DNA of 64,000 bases from Bacteroidota bacterium. Lineage in GTDB: Bacteria > Bacteroidota > Ignavibacteria > Palsa-1295. The notes beneath the pieces are model-generated. The model was not told the DNA's origin. It saw only the letters and a list, made by a program, of their open reading frames with translations, and did not search any database. The position numbers were made by a program, and so were the translations under genes. The DNA lies in assembly GCA_018266755.1 (NCBI GenBank), contig JAFDZW010000007.1, forward strand, positions 62,001-126,000. Direction: 5' to 3'. This document shows, piece after piece, positions 31,026 through 39,549 of the stretch (position 1 is the first letter of the stretch; each line of letters opens with the position of its first letter).

Positions 31026-31835
31026 TTACTGCACATTCACCTTCAACGGTGCGCTCTTGGCAGCTTCGGCATTGTTGTAGCGCGTCGTGAGTGTGAGCGT
31101 CGCTTCGCCTGTTGTGAGGTCGGGCGGACAAATGAAATCAAGCGTCACCCCGTCTTTTGCAATGCCGCACGATTCGACAAAGATATCCCAGTGCTTATCG
31201 CCCTGATCGACGGCGAGGAAGTCGCCGGTCGGGATCTGTGCCCAATCGATCGCCATGCGTTTGTTGAGCTCCTTGTATTGATCGGCCGGCGCTAACTTGC
31301 TGTACCCAATATTCATATCGAGCGCTTTGATCGGCACCTTCGTATCGAGCTGTTGCGAGGGGAGAATACCTTCGCCGACTACCGTGAACTTCTGCAACGG
31401 CTTCAGCGCCGCATCGGTAATCCGGCTCAGTTTGCAGGTCATTTTCGGAGCAATTGTAAACTTATACGGGATGCTCACGTCGTGATCGTTGAGAATATAC
31501 AACGTCGCATCGCCTGCTTCAAGAGCGACGGGTGCCATGAACGTGGCAATGCATGAGTCGCCCATCGACTGATATGAGCCGAGCGACGTATAGATCTGCT
31601 TTCCCTTTTGTTCGATTCGAAGGATCGGCACATCCTGTTTGACCCAGCTATTGAGCTTTTCGGCATCGCATTTGGTGCGTGCGATAACTTGGTCGAAGTT
31701 CGGGTTCTCGAAGATGATCACCCCGAGTTGTCCGGCAGCGATCTCCTTCGGAAAGGAATATGCTTTGAGCCGCTTCGCTTCGGAAGCGGTAACAACCATC
31801 ACGATACAAACCAACGAGTACAGAATAGTACGCAT
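31026..31835 (-). CDS. Exported hypothetical protein, 269 residues
   Basis: Signal peptide (ILYSLVCIVMVVTASEA) followed by a beta-rich protein of about 245 residues, with three or four Ig/TIG-like strand sets such as VIIFENPNFDQVIARTKCDA and GEATLTLTTRYNNAEAAKSA. Four Cys are in the mature part, two or more could be paired. No catalytic motif and no T9SS domain are seen. It is convergent with the protease gene, and 150 bases downstream of the secG terminator. I do not recognise the family. Confidence 0.7.
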   Translation of the reverse strand: MRTILYSLVCIVMVVTASEAKRLKAYSFPKEIAAGQLGVIIFENPNFDQVIARTKCDAEKLNSWVKQDVPILRIEQKGKQIYTSLGSYQSMGDSCIATFMAPVALEAGDATLYILNDHDVSIPYKFTIAPKMTCKLSRITDAALKPLQKFTVVGEGILPSQQLDTKVPIKALDMNIGYSKLAPADQYKELNKRMAIDWAQIPTGDFLAVDQGDKHWDIFVESCGIAKDGVTLDFICPPDLTTGEATLTLTTRYNNAEAAKSAPLKVNVQ

Positions 31836-31914
31836 AGAATTTCTCCGGGCAGCGCGGTGAGAATGTGCGCTTGCTTCCGATATTCTAACAGCACAACTCG
31901 ACAGACCGTTTTCA

Positions 31915-31953
31915 TAAATGAAAAACGGCAGACCCGAGATGGGTCTGCCGTTT
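31915..31953 (-). terminator. Terminator after secG
   Basis: Perfect 13-bp stem AAACGGCAGACCC (31923-31935) / GGGTCTGCCGTTT (31941-31953), five-base loop, with TTTTTCATTTAT following on the minus strand. Confidence 0.9.
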
Positions 31954-31988
31954 GACTAACGATCCGTTCTGACGGATTCGTGAGAAAT

Positions 31989-32345
31989 CTACTTCGCCGG
32001 CGTCTGCGGAGCCGGTGCCTGGGTTGGGGCTTGCTGAGTCGGCATCGACTGGATCGGGGCCGCCGGAGCCTGTCCTTCGCGCAACGGGTTCGATGCCGCA
32101 CCTTCGATGCCAGTCGGCAGGAAGAGGCGGTTGGCCGCGATGCAGAACACGATGAAAATCGCTGCAAGAGCGATCGTCGCCTTCACGAGGAAATCGGCAG
32201 CTCGGCGAACGCCGAACATTGTGCCGACGCCCCCCGGAGCGCCAAGTGCACCGGAAAGGCCGTCACCCTTCGGCGACTGCGCCAGAATAAGGGCCGACAT
32301 CAAAAGGCCGATCACCAGGATCAAAAGTACGAATACTGTAAACAT
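31989..32345 (-). CDS. secG: Protein translocase subunit SecG
   Basis: A 118-residue two-helix protein: VFVLLILVIGLLMSALILAQ, then the conserved cytosolic loop SPKGDGLSGALGAPGGVGTM and the second helix ATIALAAIFIVFCIAANRLF. The Pro/Gln/Ala-rich tail (about 45 residues) is longer than in E. coli. SecG assists preprotein export through SecYEG. AAGGAAAA lies before the start and a terminator follows. Confidence 0.93.
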   Translation of the reverse strand: MFTVFVLLILVIGLLMSALILAQSPKGDGLSGALGAPGGVGTMFGVRRAADFLVKATIALAAIFIVFCIAANRLFLPTGIEGAASNPLREGQAPAAPIQSMPTQQAPTQAPAPQTPAK

Positions 32346-32408
32346 CGTTTTTCCTTAAAATTAGGGCAGTTGAAAACACGAATTGTGGAAAAGAATTCCG
32401 CCTGCGCC

Positions 32409-34124
32409 TTAGGCCGCCACGGCCACCGCCGATGGTTCGAGCACCTTCGATGCGTGGTCCATTAGGTCCTTCATCAACGATTCATCGAACGGCGAACGCA
32501 TTCCGACCGACTTGAAAATATCGAGCACGCTCATCGTCCCGCCAATACGGCAGAGCTTGAGGTACGCTTCGATCGTCGAATCGTGGTCCTTCGCGTCCAT
32601 GAGGGCAAGCTGCATGGCTCCGGTTTCAGCCACCGCATAGTCGATGTAATAAAAGGGCGAACCGAAGATGTGGCCCTGTGCATACCAACGCGCTGCTTTA
32701 TATTGCTCGGCGCCGGTCCAATCCACGCCCGGCTTATAGATATCCCAGATCCGATTCCATGCCGTATCGCGCTCGTCTGCCGAGGCATTCGGGTTTTCAT
32801 AGACCCAATGCTGGAATTCGTCGACGATCGCAATGTAACAGATGATCTCGACGCCGTCGCGCCAACGGTTACGACGGAATTTCTCGGTGAGTTGCTCGTC
32901 GAAGAACTCGTTCATGTGGCGCATCGAGAGGTACTCCATCCCCATCGAATGGACCTCGCATGCATCCGAGGTCGGCCACTGCAGATCGACCGATTCGATC
33001 GACTGCGATTCCCAGCCCTGGAATGCGTGACCCATTTCGTGGGTCAATGTTCCGACGTCCTGGCTATCGCCGACGGAATTGCAGAGGATCGCAACACGAC
33101 CCTCGTCCGGGAACGACGTACAATACGCACCTGCGCGTTTGCCCTTACGATTCTCCAGATCAATGAGGCCTTCCTGCCGCATGCGGCGGAAGTGATTGCC
33201 AAGAATCGGCGAAAGTTTATCGAAAATGTTCTGGGCCTTTTCGATCTGCGACTCGACCGGCGCAATTCCGGTCGGAAGCGTGAACGCGGGGTCGTAACCG
33301 ACATCCCAGGGCTTGAGCGCCGCAACACCAAGTCGCTTTGCACGTTCGGCGTATAACTTCGTCTGCAGCGGCACCACATACTTGCGAATGTTCTCGCGGA
33401 ATTTCCGGGCTTCTTCGACGCCGTAATCCACGCGCCCCATACACTCGTAGCCAAGCGGAATAAAATTCTTGTGGCCGAGATTGCGGCCCATCTCGTCGCG
33501 CAAATGCACCATCTGATCGTAGATGGCAGCGATCTCGCTGCGATGATCGAGGAACCATGAACGAACGGCGACGAATGCCGCTTTGCGAGTCTCGCCATCT
33601 TCCGACGACTGTAGCGCACCCGCCTTCGGCAGTGTCAGCGTTTGGCCATTGACGACTACTTCGCCGCCGGCAACGATCTTATCGTATTTCGACTCGAGGT
33701 CGCCGACCTTCACACGCAAATCGATATTCACGTTCGCGATCGGCTCGCGCATGACTTCGAGCACACGGAGCAGATGCTCGCCGTAGCGTTCGGCAATCGC
33801 CTGTTTATACTTCGAGGCGAGCAGCGCGTACACGAGTTTCTCGTTCGCGGCATCGGCGACAGGTTGGACATGCTCGCGCTGGTATGTCTCGCGGGCTTCG
33901 AGTTCTGCATCACTCTTGTCCTTATTTGCGGCATGGGAGATACGGCTTGTCTCGCTATTGACGAGTGAATGCAGTGCATTCCACTCTGCGTAGAGTTCGA
34001 GCCATCCGTCCGATGTGGCAGCGGCTTCGGCAGCCGCTATCTTCTCGACGATCTTTTGGTATTCCTGTTTGACAAATTCTTCCGTCAGCGTCCCAGGGCG
34101 GGTGGGATAGTGCTTATAAGTCAT
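32409..34124 (-). CDS. M3 family oligoendopeptidase
   Basis: A 571-residue cytosolic zinc metallopeptidase of the PepF/oligoendopeptidase M3 family. The zinc site is HEMGH at residues 362-366 in GTLTHEMGHAFQGWES, with a third ligand Glu in the helix after DACEVHSMGMEYLSM. C-terminal MMMs typical of the family include IFGSPFYYIDYAVAETGAMQ. I start at ATG 34124 (MTYKHYPTRPGTL); the frame is open to 34292 but without family similarity. It degrades short peptides. It lies 63 bases upstream of secG on the same strand. Confidence 0.92.
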   Translation of the reverse strand: MTYKHYPTRPGTLTEEFVKQEYQKIVEKIAAAEAAATSDGWLELYAEWNALHSLVNSETSRISHAANKDKSDAELEARETYQREHVQPVADAANEKLVYALLASKYKQAIAERYGEHLLRVLEVMREPIANVNIDLRVKVGDLESKYDKIVAGGEVVVNGQTLTLPKAGALQSSEDGETRKAAFVAVRSWFLDHRSEIAAIYDQMVHLRDEMGRNLGHKNFIPLGYECMGRVDYGVEEARKFRENIRKYVVPLQTKLYAERAKRLGVAALKPWDVGYDPAFTLPTGIAPVESQIEKAQNIFDKLSPILGNHFRRMRQEGLIDLENRKGKRAGAYCTSFPDEGRVAILCNSVGDSQDVGTLTHEMGHAFQGWESQSIESVDLQWPTSDACEVHSMGMEYLSMRHMNEFFDEQLTEKFRRNRWRDGVEIICYIAIVDEFQHWVYENPNASADERDTAWNRIWDIYKPGVDWTGAEQYKAARWYAQGHIFGSPFYYIDYAVAETGAMQLALMDAKDHDSTIEAYLKLCRIGGTMSVLDIFKSVGMRSPFDESLMKDLMDHASKVLEPSAVAVAA

Positions 34125-34339
34125 AGCTCCGATATACGTGAATTTGAGTCCGTAAAATAGTTGTAAGGTAACGATGGAATAATATGGCTGGTTCGTAGCA
34201 GGGGGCGCGTTCTGGCAGCCAATGTGGCGAGAGCCTTCGACCGACCGACCACATCTTATTACAAGCAAAAACGTTAGCCTCTCAGGGCACACCCCATTCG
34301 CATTTTTGCTCGTTTCTTACCCCGCACGGACCGGGGCCA

Positions 34340-35194
34340 TTACATTCGATCGATGAGTTGTTGTAGCTGCACGTTGATCTCCTCGGGTCCCATGATTACT
34401 CGTTCGCCGTGACCGGGGAGAACAGCACGAATATCGTATCTGAGGAGCTTCTGCATCGATCGCCGTTGTTCGCTCCAGGAATACCAGCAGACACTCCGGC
34501 CGGCATTGAGCGAGCCGCGGCGACGGCTCCACCACAGGTGATCGCCACTAAAGAGAATGCCATTGTATAGAAGTACACAATGCCCGCGCGTATGCCCCGG
34601 CGTCGGGATCACAAGGAAGTCATTGCCGAACGCAACCGGCTCCTCGCCGTCGAGCACGAGTTCAGCCTCTGGCTGTGCACGAAGCTCAGCACGATGGATG
34701 ATGCGTTTCGCACCAAAGTGCGATGCGTAGCGATCGGCATCGGCGACATCGTCCTGATGCGAAAGAAACACATAGGCGATACCTCCCCACTCGTCGAATC
34801 GCTTCACTAAATGCTGCTGATACTTCGGCGAGTCCACAAGCCAGTTGCCGTCGGGATGGCGAATGAAGTAACTCGAAGCGCCGAACGAATCGGGTGATGC
34901 GAATCCGTTATAATACACATTCGGCTCGATCTCCAATGGAAGCGTCGCAAAGGCAGACGCAAGGTCAATCTTCTCTGTCGTGCCGATTGACCCTACCGGA
35001 CAAGCGACGAGCGCACGCGATGCGGCAAGAATATCGTCGGAAGTAACGGGCTGATGCAATACTGCTGACGAACCCGGTGCATCCCCGAAGACCATTGGTG
35101 CAAGCTCGCGGCAGGTGTCGCAATCAATACACGTATCGTCGACGAAGAAGAGTCCGTCGATACTCTGGGCTACTTTGCGGCGGAGGTTTGCCAT
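34340..35194 (-). CDS. Ferredoxin domain fused to metallo-beta-lactamase fold hydrolase
   Basis: A 284-residue protein. Residues 15-70 are a 4Fe-4S ferredoxin unit with Cys22, Cys25, Cys28 (CIDCDTC) and Cys65 (ACPVGSI). Residues about 100-284 are an MBL fold; the first metal motif reads LSHQDDVADADRYA rather than HxHxDH, then PTPGHTRGHCVLL, FSGDHLWW and LPGHGERV. The second and later metal ligands are kept. Proteins with this domain pair occur in plants and bacteria; the reaction is not established. It is 66 bases from apt, both on the minus strand. Confidence 0.85.
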   Translation of the reverse strand: MANLRRKVAQSIDGLFFVDDTCIDCDTCRELAPMVFGDAPGSSAVLHQPVTSDDILAASRALVACPVGSIGTTEKIDLASAFATLPLEIEPNVYYNGFASPDSFGASSYFIRHPDGNWLVDSPKYQQHLVKRFDEWGGIAYVFLSHQDDVADADRYASHFGAKRIIHRAELRAQPEAELVLDGEEPVAFGNDFLVIPTPGHTRGHCVLLYNGILFSGDHLWWSRRRGSLNAGRSVCWYSWSEQRRSMQKLLRYDIRAVLPGHGERVIMGPEEINVQLQQLIDRM

Positions 35195-35260
35195 CGCGCA
35201 TGAATTGTGATCGTCTGTCGCGGTTGGTCACGCCAACCACCGATCACGAAACACCAAACA

Positions 35261-35812
35261 TTAGTATTCTATCAATCGCAGGACTTCTCGCCCGTCCAAT
35301 GTGTTGCGGCCTTCGAGAAAAGCAAGCTCGATGAGGAATGCGAGCGAGCTGACCTTTCCCCCGAGCTGTTCGACGAGTTGGCACACAGCGCCTGCCGTGC
35401 CGCCCGTCGCAAGGACGTCATCAATCACGAGAATGCTATCGCCTTCTTTGATCGAGTCGTGATGCATCTCGATCGTGTTTGCGCCGTATTCGAGTTCATA
35501 GGTAACGGAGATCGTCTTGCCAGGGAGTTTGCCACGCTTACGGGCCATCACGAAGCCTGCACCGAGGCGGTCGGCAAGGGGCGCACCGAATAGGAATCCG
35601 CGGGATTCGATCCCGACGATCTTATCGAACGAGCGGTCGCCGAGGAGCGCAACGAACGAGTCGATCGCCAATCGGAATGCCAGCGGATCTTCGACAAGCG
35701 GGGTAATATCCTTGAACAGAATGCCCGGGCTCGGAAAGTCCGGCACGTCGCGAATGTAGGATTCGAGTAGTGATCTCACAAGCGCAAAGTTACGAAAATC
35801 CCGAGCAGCCAT
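35261..35812 (-). CDS. apt: Adenine phosphoribosyltransferase
   Basis: A 183-residue type I PRTase forming AMP from adenine and PRPP. Visible sites are PDFPSPGILFKDITPLVEDP (adenine-binding N terminus), KIVGIESRGFLFGAPLA, MARKRGKLPG hood, YELEYGANTIEMH, and the PRPP motif ILVIDDVLATGGTA. Start ATG 35812; the longer frame runs into a repeat element. Cytosolic purine salvage. Confidence 0.96.
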   Translation of the reverse strand: MAARDFRNFALVRSLLESYIRDVPDFPSPGILFKDITPLVEDPLAFRLAIDSFVALLGDRSFDKIVGIESRGFLFGAPLADRLGAGFVMARKRGKLPGKTISVTYELEYGANTIEMHHDSIKEGDSILVIDDVLATGGTAGAVCQLVEQLGGKVSSLAFLIELAFLEGRNTLDGREVLRLIEY

Positions 35813-35824
35813 AACAGCCCGTCC

Positions 35825-35944
35825 ACCCGTAGGGGCGAGGCATGCCTCGCCCGCTGTTTCGCCCGCCACCAAACAAAACGGTGCAGCTATTCCGAAGCCG
35901 CACCGCTTGCGATAGAGGGCACACTGCCGTGTGCCCCTACGGGT
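35825..35944. repeat. 120-bp fold-back repeat with two inner palindromes
   Basis: Outer arms ACCCGTAGGGGC (35825-35836) and GCCCCTACGGGT (35933-35944) are a perfect 12-bp inverted repeat. Inside are the 20-bp palindrome GGGCGAGGCATGCCTCGCCC (35833-35852) and a hairpin GGGCACAC / GTGTGCCC (35917-35936). Its right end touches the stop codon of the next T9SS gene. It fills the gap between apt and that gene. Confidence 0.75.
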
Positions 35945-36960
35945 TACTCTTGGTGTACGAGCTTCACTGTCTTGACCTCACCGAAACCGGTCGAGATGCG
36001 GGCGTAGAGTGTCCCGCTCGGTAAGCTGGCTCCATCAATATCGATCGTATGTGTCCCCGCATCAAGCGAGCGGCCCTTGCCGTCTCCCCAGACCATCCGG
36101 CCCAGTTCGTCGTAGATCGCGACGGTCACGTAGGTCATGCGGTTGAGCACGTACGTCAGCTCGGTCTCTTTGGTGAATGGGTTCGGGCTGCCGGTGAACG
36201 AAGAAAGGAAACCTGACGAGGAAGTAGCAGAAGGTGTTTTCACGCCTTTTGTTAGCAGGAACCCGAGACCGAGAGAGTCCAACGGTATCAGGTGGCTCGG
36301 ATCTTGGCCGTGCTGCCATGCGTATAGACTATCCTTAGAGAATTCCGCGTCATCGCCTTGTGTATTACCACATCTCCCGCATTTGCGAATATAGTCCAAG
36401 ACAGAAAGGTAGCACATGGTTGGGAAGTATCCTCTGTAGTGCAGGTAACTCCCTGCGATGGAAGAAAGGCATGCACAAAAGTAGCGATCTTGGTTCGGGC
36501 TCAAGTTGATAACTGATATCAACCAAGCACGATAGCTATTGAAGACATTGGTGTCAGTAGAAAGATGTGCTATGTCTACATCCATTGTGCCAAATGCCAT
36601 GAATGCAGTTGAGTCACCAGCCGCGCAATGTTCGATGTACTTTCTGAGTGAGTCGTATTGCATCTGTGCTTCCTGGCGACTCGCTGGGTTGCCCACCTTC
36701 CATCTTGACAACAATTGGCATTCATCAGAGCCGTTTGGGTTCAACCATTGGTGCACGCTACGACGAACAATGTTCGTAGCTGTGGACCCATCGCTGCGTG
36801 AATCGGACCCTTTCCACTCGGGAAGACTATCACAGCGCGAAGCACTATCCATCACCACAGGGACGTGCATTGGCATCGCGGCCAACGAGATCGACAGAAG
36901 GGAGCACGACAAACTGATTGTGTTCAGAAGTTGCACCGTCAGCGTCCGGAGGGTAGCCAT
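35944..36960 (-). CDS. Exported protein with T9SS type A sorting domain
   Basis: A 338-residue protein with an N-terminal hydrophobic export signal (LNTISLSCSLLSISLAAMPM). The middle 230 residues have many Cys (about ten) and no recognised domain. The C terminus, from SPNPFTKETELTYVLNRMTY through VAIYDELGRMVWGDGKG to GTLYARISTG, is a type A T9SS sorting domain. Cargo function unknown. It is more A+T-rich than the flanking genes, like the Asp-box T9SS gene. A fold-back repeat lies immediately after it. Confidence 0.78.
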   Translation of the reverse strand: MATLRTLTVQLLNTISLSCSLLSISLAAMPMHVPVVMDSASRCDSLPEWKGSDSRSDGSTATNIVRRSVHQWLNPNGSDECQLLSRWKVGNPASRQEAQMQYDSLRKYIEHCAAGDSTAFMAFGTMDVDIAHLSTDTNVFNSYRAWLISVINLSPNQDRYFCACLSSIAGSYLHYRGYFPTMCYLSVLDYIRKCGRCGNTQGDDAEFSKDSLYAWQHGQDPSHLIPLDSLGLGFLLTKGVKTPSATSSSGFLSSFTGSPNPFTKETELTYVLNRMTYVTVAIYDELGRMVWGDGKGRSLDAGTHTIDIDGASLPSGTLYARISTGFGEVKTVKLVHQE

Positions 36961-37107
36961 CTAATGTAACAATACGATGAATGTTTCAAACAGATGAACC
37001 CCTACCGATTGGAATAGTTGCGAGCTCAGACCAAACACCATCTCGCAGATACGTTGGCGGCCCCTGCCGAAGCCGCCCCGCTCGTTACTCGAACCTAAAA
37101 CCCGTAA

Positions 37108-37596
37108 CTACTGCAGATAGGCCCGCAGCATCCAGGCCATTTTTTCGTGTTGTTCCATGAGACCGGTCATGAAGTCGGCGGTGCCGGCATCGTGATATTT
37201 GTGCTGAGCGGTCTCAAGGTCGGCGCGCAGACAACGCGCAAGCGTCTCGTGGTCGGCGAGCAGATTCGCTATCATCGCCGTCGCCTCGGGGTTCTTTCCC
37301 GGCGCTTCTTTGAGGCGAGTGTTGACGACGAACTCTTTCAGCGTCCCGGTGGCTACCGTGCCCAGTGCACGCGAACGCTCCGCGACTTCATCCATGATGT
37401 CATCAAGCGCTTCATATTGCGACTCGAAAAACTTATGGAGTTCGCTGAAGTGCGTACCGGTCACATTCCAATGGAATTTGCGGGTCTTCGTGTACAGCAC
37501 GAACTCGTCGGCAAGCAAGGTGTCGAGCAAGGCGCAAACCCCTGCGCGCTCTTTGGCGTTGAGGCCGATCTCGATGGTCTTTGCAAGGTCTTTCAT
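37108..37596 (-). CDS. dps: Dps family DNA-protection/ferritin-like protein
   Basis: A 162-residue four-helix ferritin-like protein. The inter-subunit ferroxidase site is visible: TRKFHWNVTGTHFSELHKFF (His) and the second helix ESQYEALDDIMDEVAERSRA (Asp/Glu). Dps forms 12-mers that oxidise iron with peroxide and protect DNA. No long basic tail for DNA binding is present. The gene stands alone on the minus strand with a weak GC hairpin (37056-37077) after it. Confidence 0.94.
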   Translation of the reverse strand: MKDLAKTIEIGLNAKERAGVCALLDTLLADEFVLYTKTRKFHWNVTGTHFSELHKFFESQYEALDDIMDEVAERSRALGTVATGTLKEFVVNTRLKEAPGKNPEATAMIANLLADHETLARCLRADLETAQHKYHDAGTADFMTGLMEQHEKMAWMLRAYLQ

Positions 37597-37683
37597 AGCA
37601 TGCGTATTGTTTGTGAATCAATACGAAAGTACGAGTATTTCACGCAGGTTGTTTCCGCAGAATAGGCCCATTGGGGGTGCGGC

Positions 37684-38682
37684 TCAGAGGTCGAAGCGAA
37701 AACCGAACACCATCGTCTGATCAAGCTGACGACGTACGGAAACATTGCGATCATAGAGCACATGCAAGGTATAGTCGATGCTGAGGAATTTATACTGCAG
37801 TCCGGCCAGCGTCATCGAACCGATGCGCGAGTTCTTGACATCTTTCGTAAAGTCGTCTTTCGTGAGCATGACGGTGCGGTTACTCGCGCGAAACGTAAGA
37901 TTCTCGCCGATACGGTTCGAGAACGAGAGTTCGAGAATTGCGCTGTAGCCTTTCTCGACGGTAAACTGGTCCTGCACGTGCCGCAGCGGATTGTTCTCGT
38001 CAATGACAAACTGACGGTTCTGTTCGAGCACGAACTTGTTCGTCACGGTTTGCTGATACGCATAACCCGCACCAAGCACAAATTCGAACTCGGTATTTCC
38101 GTCGGTAGAAACCGTATGGGTCTTATGACCAAGGAACAGCGTCTCATAGAGAAAGAGCGGGTCGGCAAAGCTTGTCTTGACGCTATCGATCATCCCAGGC
38201 CCCATCTGCGTTTCTCCCGTGACTTCAAAGAACAGCCGCAGACCGAGATTACTCGAAAGCGTCATCGACGGCACGACGGAGAGTTGCAGGTTATCCTGCA
38301 CTTTCTGCGGCGGCGTATCGCGCGTTACAACCGCACCGTATTGTGCGAAGAGGCTGCTATTGAATTGATACGGCTCTCCTTCATACGACAGCTTTGCTTG
38401 CAGTTGTGCAAGCCATTGCAAGTTCTCACTTTCGTCGGCATCTTTGCTCGAGCTTTGGAAGGTAAAGCCGATGCTTGGTGTCGCATGAAATGTCACCGGA
38501 TGATCGGGCTCGTGTGCCGCTTCTTCCACCGGTGTCGCAACGGCAATCGTCGAATCCACAGCGTGAGTCGTCGCAGAGTCCGGTACGGCTCGTGCAGTAA
38601 CGCTATCCTGCTGCGCGGACGCGCTTCCCGCGCATGCGAGTAGTAGCAGGATTAATTGTGCTGTGTGTTTCAGTCGTGGCAC
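37684..38682 (-). CDS. Predicted outer-membrane protein, 332 residues
   Basis: A signal peptide (QLILLLLACAGSASAQ) is followed by a low-complexity Ala/Thr/Asp stretch and about 250 residues of alternating strands (FHATPSIGFTFQSSS, QAKLSYEGEPYQFNSSLFAQ, LGLRLFFEVTGE) ending in the aromatic C terminus TMVFGFRFDL. This is the pattern of an outer-membrane beta-barrel; I do not assign a family, though it has DUF3078-like features. I choose the GTG at 38682, which opens directly on the signal peptide; the frame extends upstream without a suitable start. It follows the DinB gene by 14 bases. Confidence 0.62.
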   Translation of the reverse strand: MPRLKHTAQLILLLLACAGSASAQQDSVTARAVPDSATTHAVDSTIAVATPVEEAAHEPDHPVTFHATPSIGFTFQSSSKDADESENLQWLAQLQAKLSYEGEPYQFNSSLFAQYGAVVTRDTPPQKVQDNLQLSVVPSMTLSSNLGLRLFFEVTGETQMGPGMIDSVKTSFADPLFLYETLFLGHKTHTVSTDGNTEFEFVLGAGYAYQQTVTNKFVLEQNRQFVIDENNPLRHVQDQFTVEKGYSAILELSFSNRIGENLTFRASNRTVMLTKDDFTKDVKNSRIGSMTLAGLQYKFLSIDYTLHVLYDRNVSVRRQLDQTMVFGFRFDL

Positions 38683-38696
38683 AATGATAAAGACGC

Positions 38697-39239
38697 TCAG
38701 AGTTTCGGCGCTGTGACAACGAACTCGTTGCTCTTGCCCCGGGCGATCGAAAGTGTGTTCCAATCTGCCTTTCTAATCTGCTTTGCAATATACACGATTT
38801 GTCCGACATGATACCCATAGTGCGAAACCTGCCGCTGCATCGCCTTGATGACCGTATGAGGTTCACGGCGGATGGTGACGATCTTCATCAGATCGTCCTC
38901 GCTCAGCGAATCGAGCGTCGCAAAGAACACGCCATATCCGCGCTCGAGATATTGCCGCAGCGACGCGCCGGTGTCGGCTTCGATCACAAACTCGGAGTCG
39001 CGATTGCGGTTCGGTTTCTCGCCGTCGGTCGATAGAAAATCAGTCCAGCGCGAGATCATGTTGCCCGCAAGGTGCTTCATTATGATCGCGATGGAGTTGC
39101 TTTCTTCATCCGGTTGCCAAAACAGCTCCGCGTCAGATACCTGCGCGAGCGTCTTGTCGAGCATCGTCTTCTGCGAATGAAAGATGCCGCGAAGTTCGGC
39201 CAGCAGTTCGGTTGCGATCGTGCGTTCAGTGCCAGTCAT
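38697..39239 (-). CDS. DinB/DUF1572 family protein
   Basis: A 180-residue four-helix DinB-fold protein. Putative metal ligands are His in IIMKHLAGN and two in SHYGYHVGQIVYIAKQ, giving the family His triad. Members are often thiol-dependent (bacillithiol/mycothiol-like) S-transferases or of unknown role. It overlaps the ABM gene by 14 bases at its start and is the last of a tightly overlapping four-gene set. Confidence 0.85.
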   Translation of the reverse strand: MTGTERTIATELLAELRGIFHSQKTMLDKTLAQVSDAELFWQPDEESNSIAIIMKHLAGNMISRWTDFLSTDGEKPNRNRDSEFVIEADTGASLRQYLERGYGVFFATLDSLSEDDLMKIVTIRREPHTVIKAMQRQVSHYGYHVGQIVYIAKQIRKADWNTLSIARGKSNEFVVTAPKL

Positions 39240-39549
39240 ACGTTTCCTTTATTTCTACAATGCGAATACCATATTCAGCGTACCATTCGAGTCTGCCACG
39301 TTCTTGTGCTTCACGGTGCAGCGCTTCGTCCTTCCAACGCTTGATGTCGTCGATGCTCTTCCAGTAACAGACCGTGATGCCATTGCCATTTGGTTCGCGA
39401 ACCGATTCGAGCCCGAGAAATCCCGGCTGCTCGTTAACCATCGCTTCGATCTCGTCCGACATCGACTCATATCCCCCGTCGCCCGCTTTGCGTACCGAGG
39501 GGAAGATGGTTGCGAAGCACGGCAGTGTCAGTCCTTTGAGTACGAACAT
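39226..39549 (-). CDS. Antibiotic biosynthesis monooxygenase (ABM) domain protein
   Basis: A 107-residue ferredoxin-like-fold protein, with PGFLGLESVREPNGNGITVC, YWKSIDDIKRWKDEALHREA and a C-terminal YGIRIVEIKETYDW. This is the ABM-type heme- or cofactor-free monooxygenase-like domain, usually dimeric; its substrate is unknown. I start at ATG 39549 rather than at 39651, since the longer N terminus overlaps the upstream gene heavily. The start overlaps the fusion gene's end by 22 bases and its end overlaps DinB. Confidence 0.87.
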   Translation of the reverse strand: MFVLKGLTLPCFATIFPSVRKAGDGGYESMSDEIEAMVNEQPGFLGLESVREPNGNGITVCYWKSIDDIKRWKDEALHREAQERGRLEWYAEYGIRIVEIKETYDWH

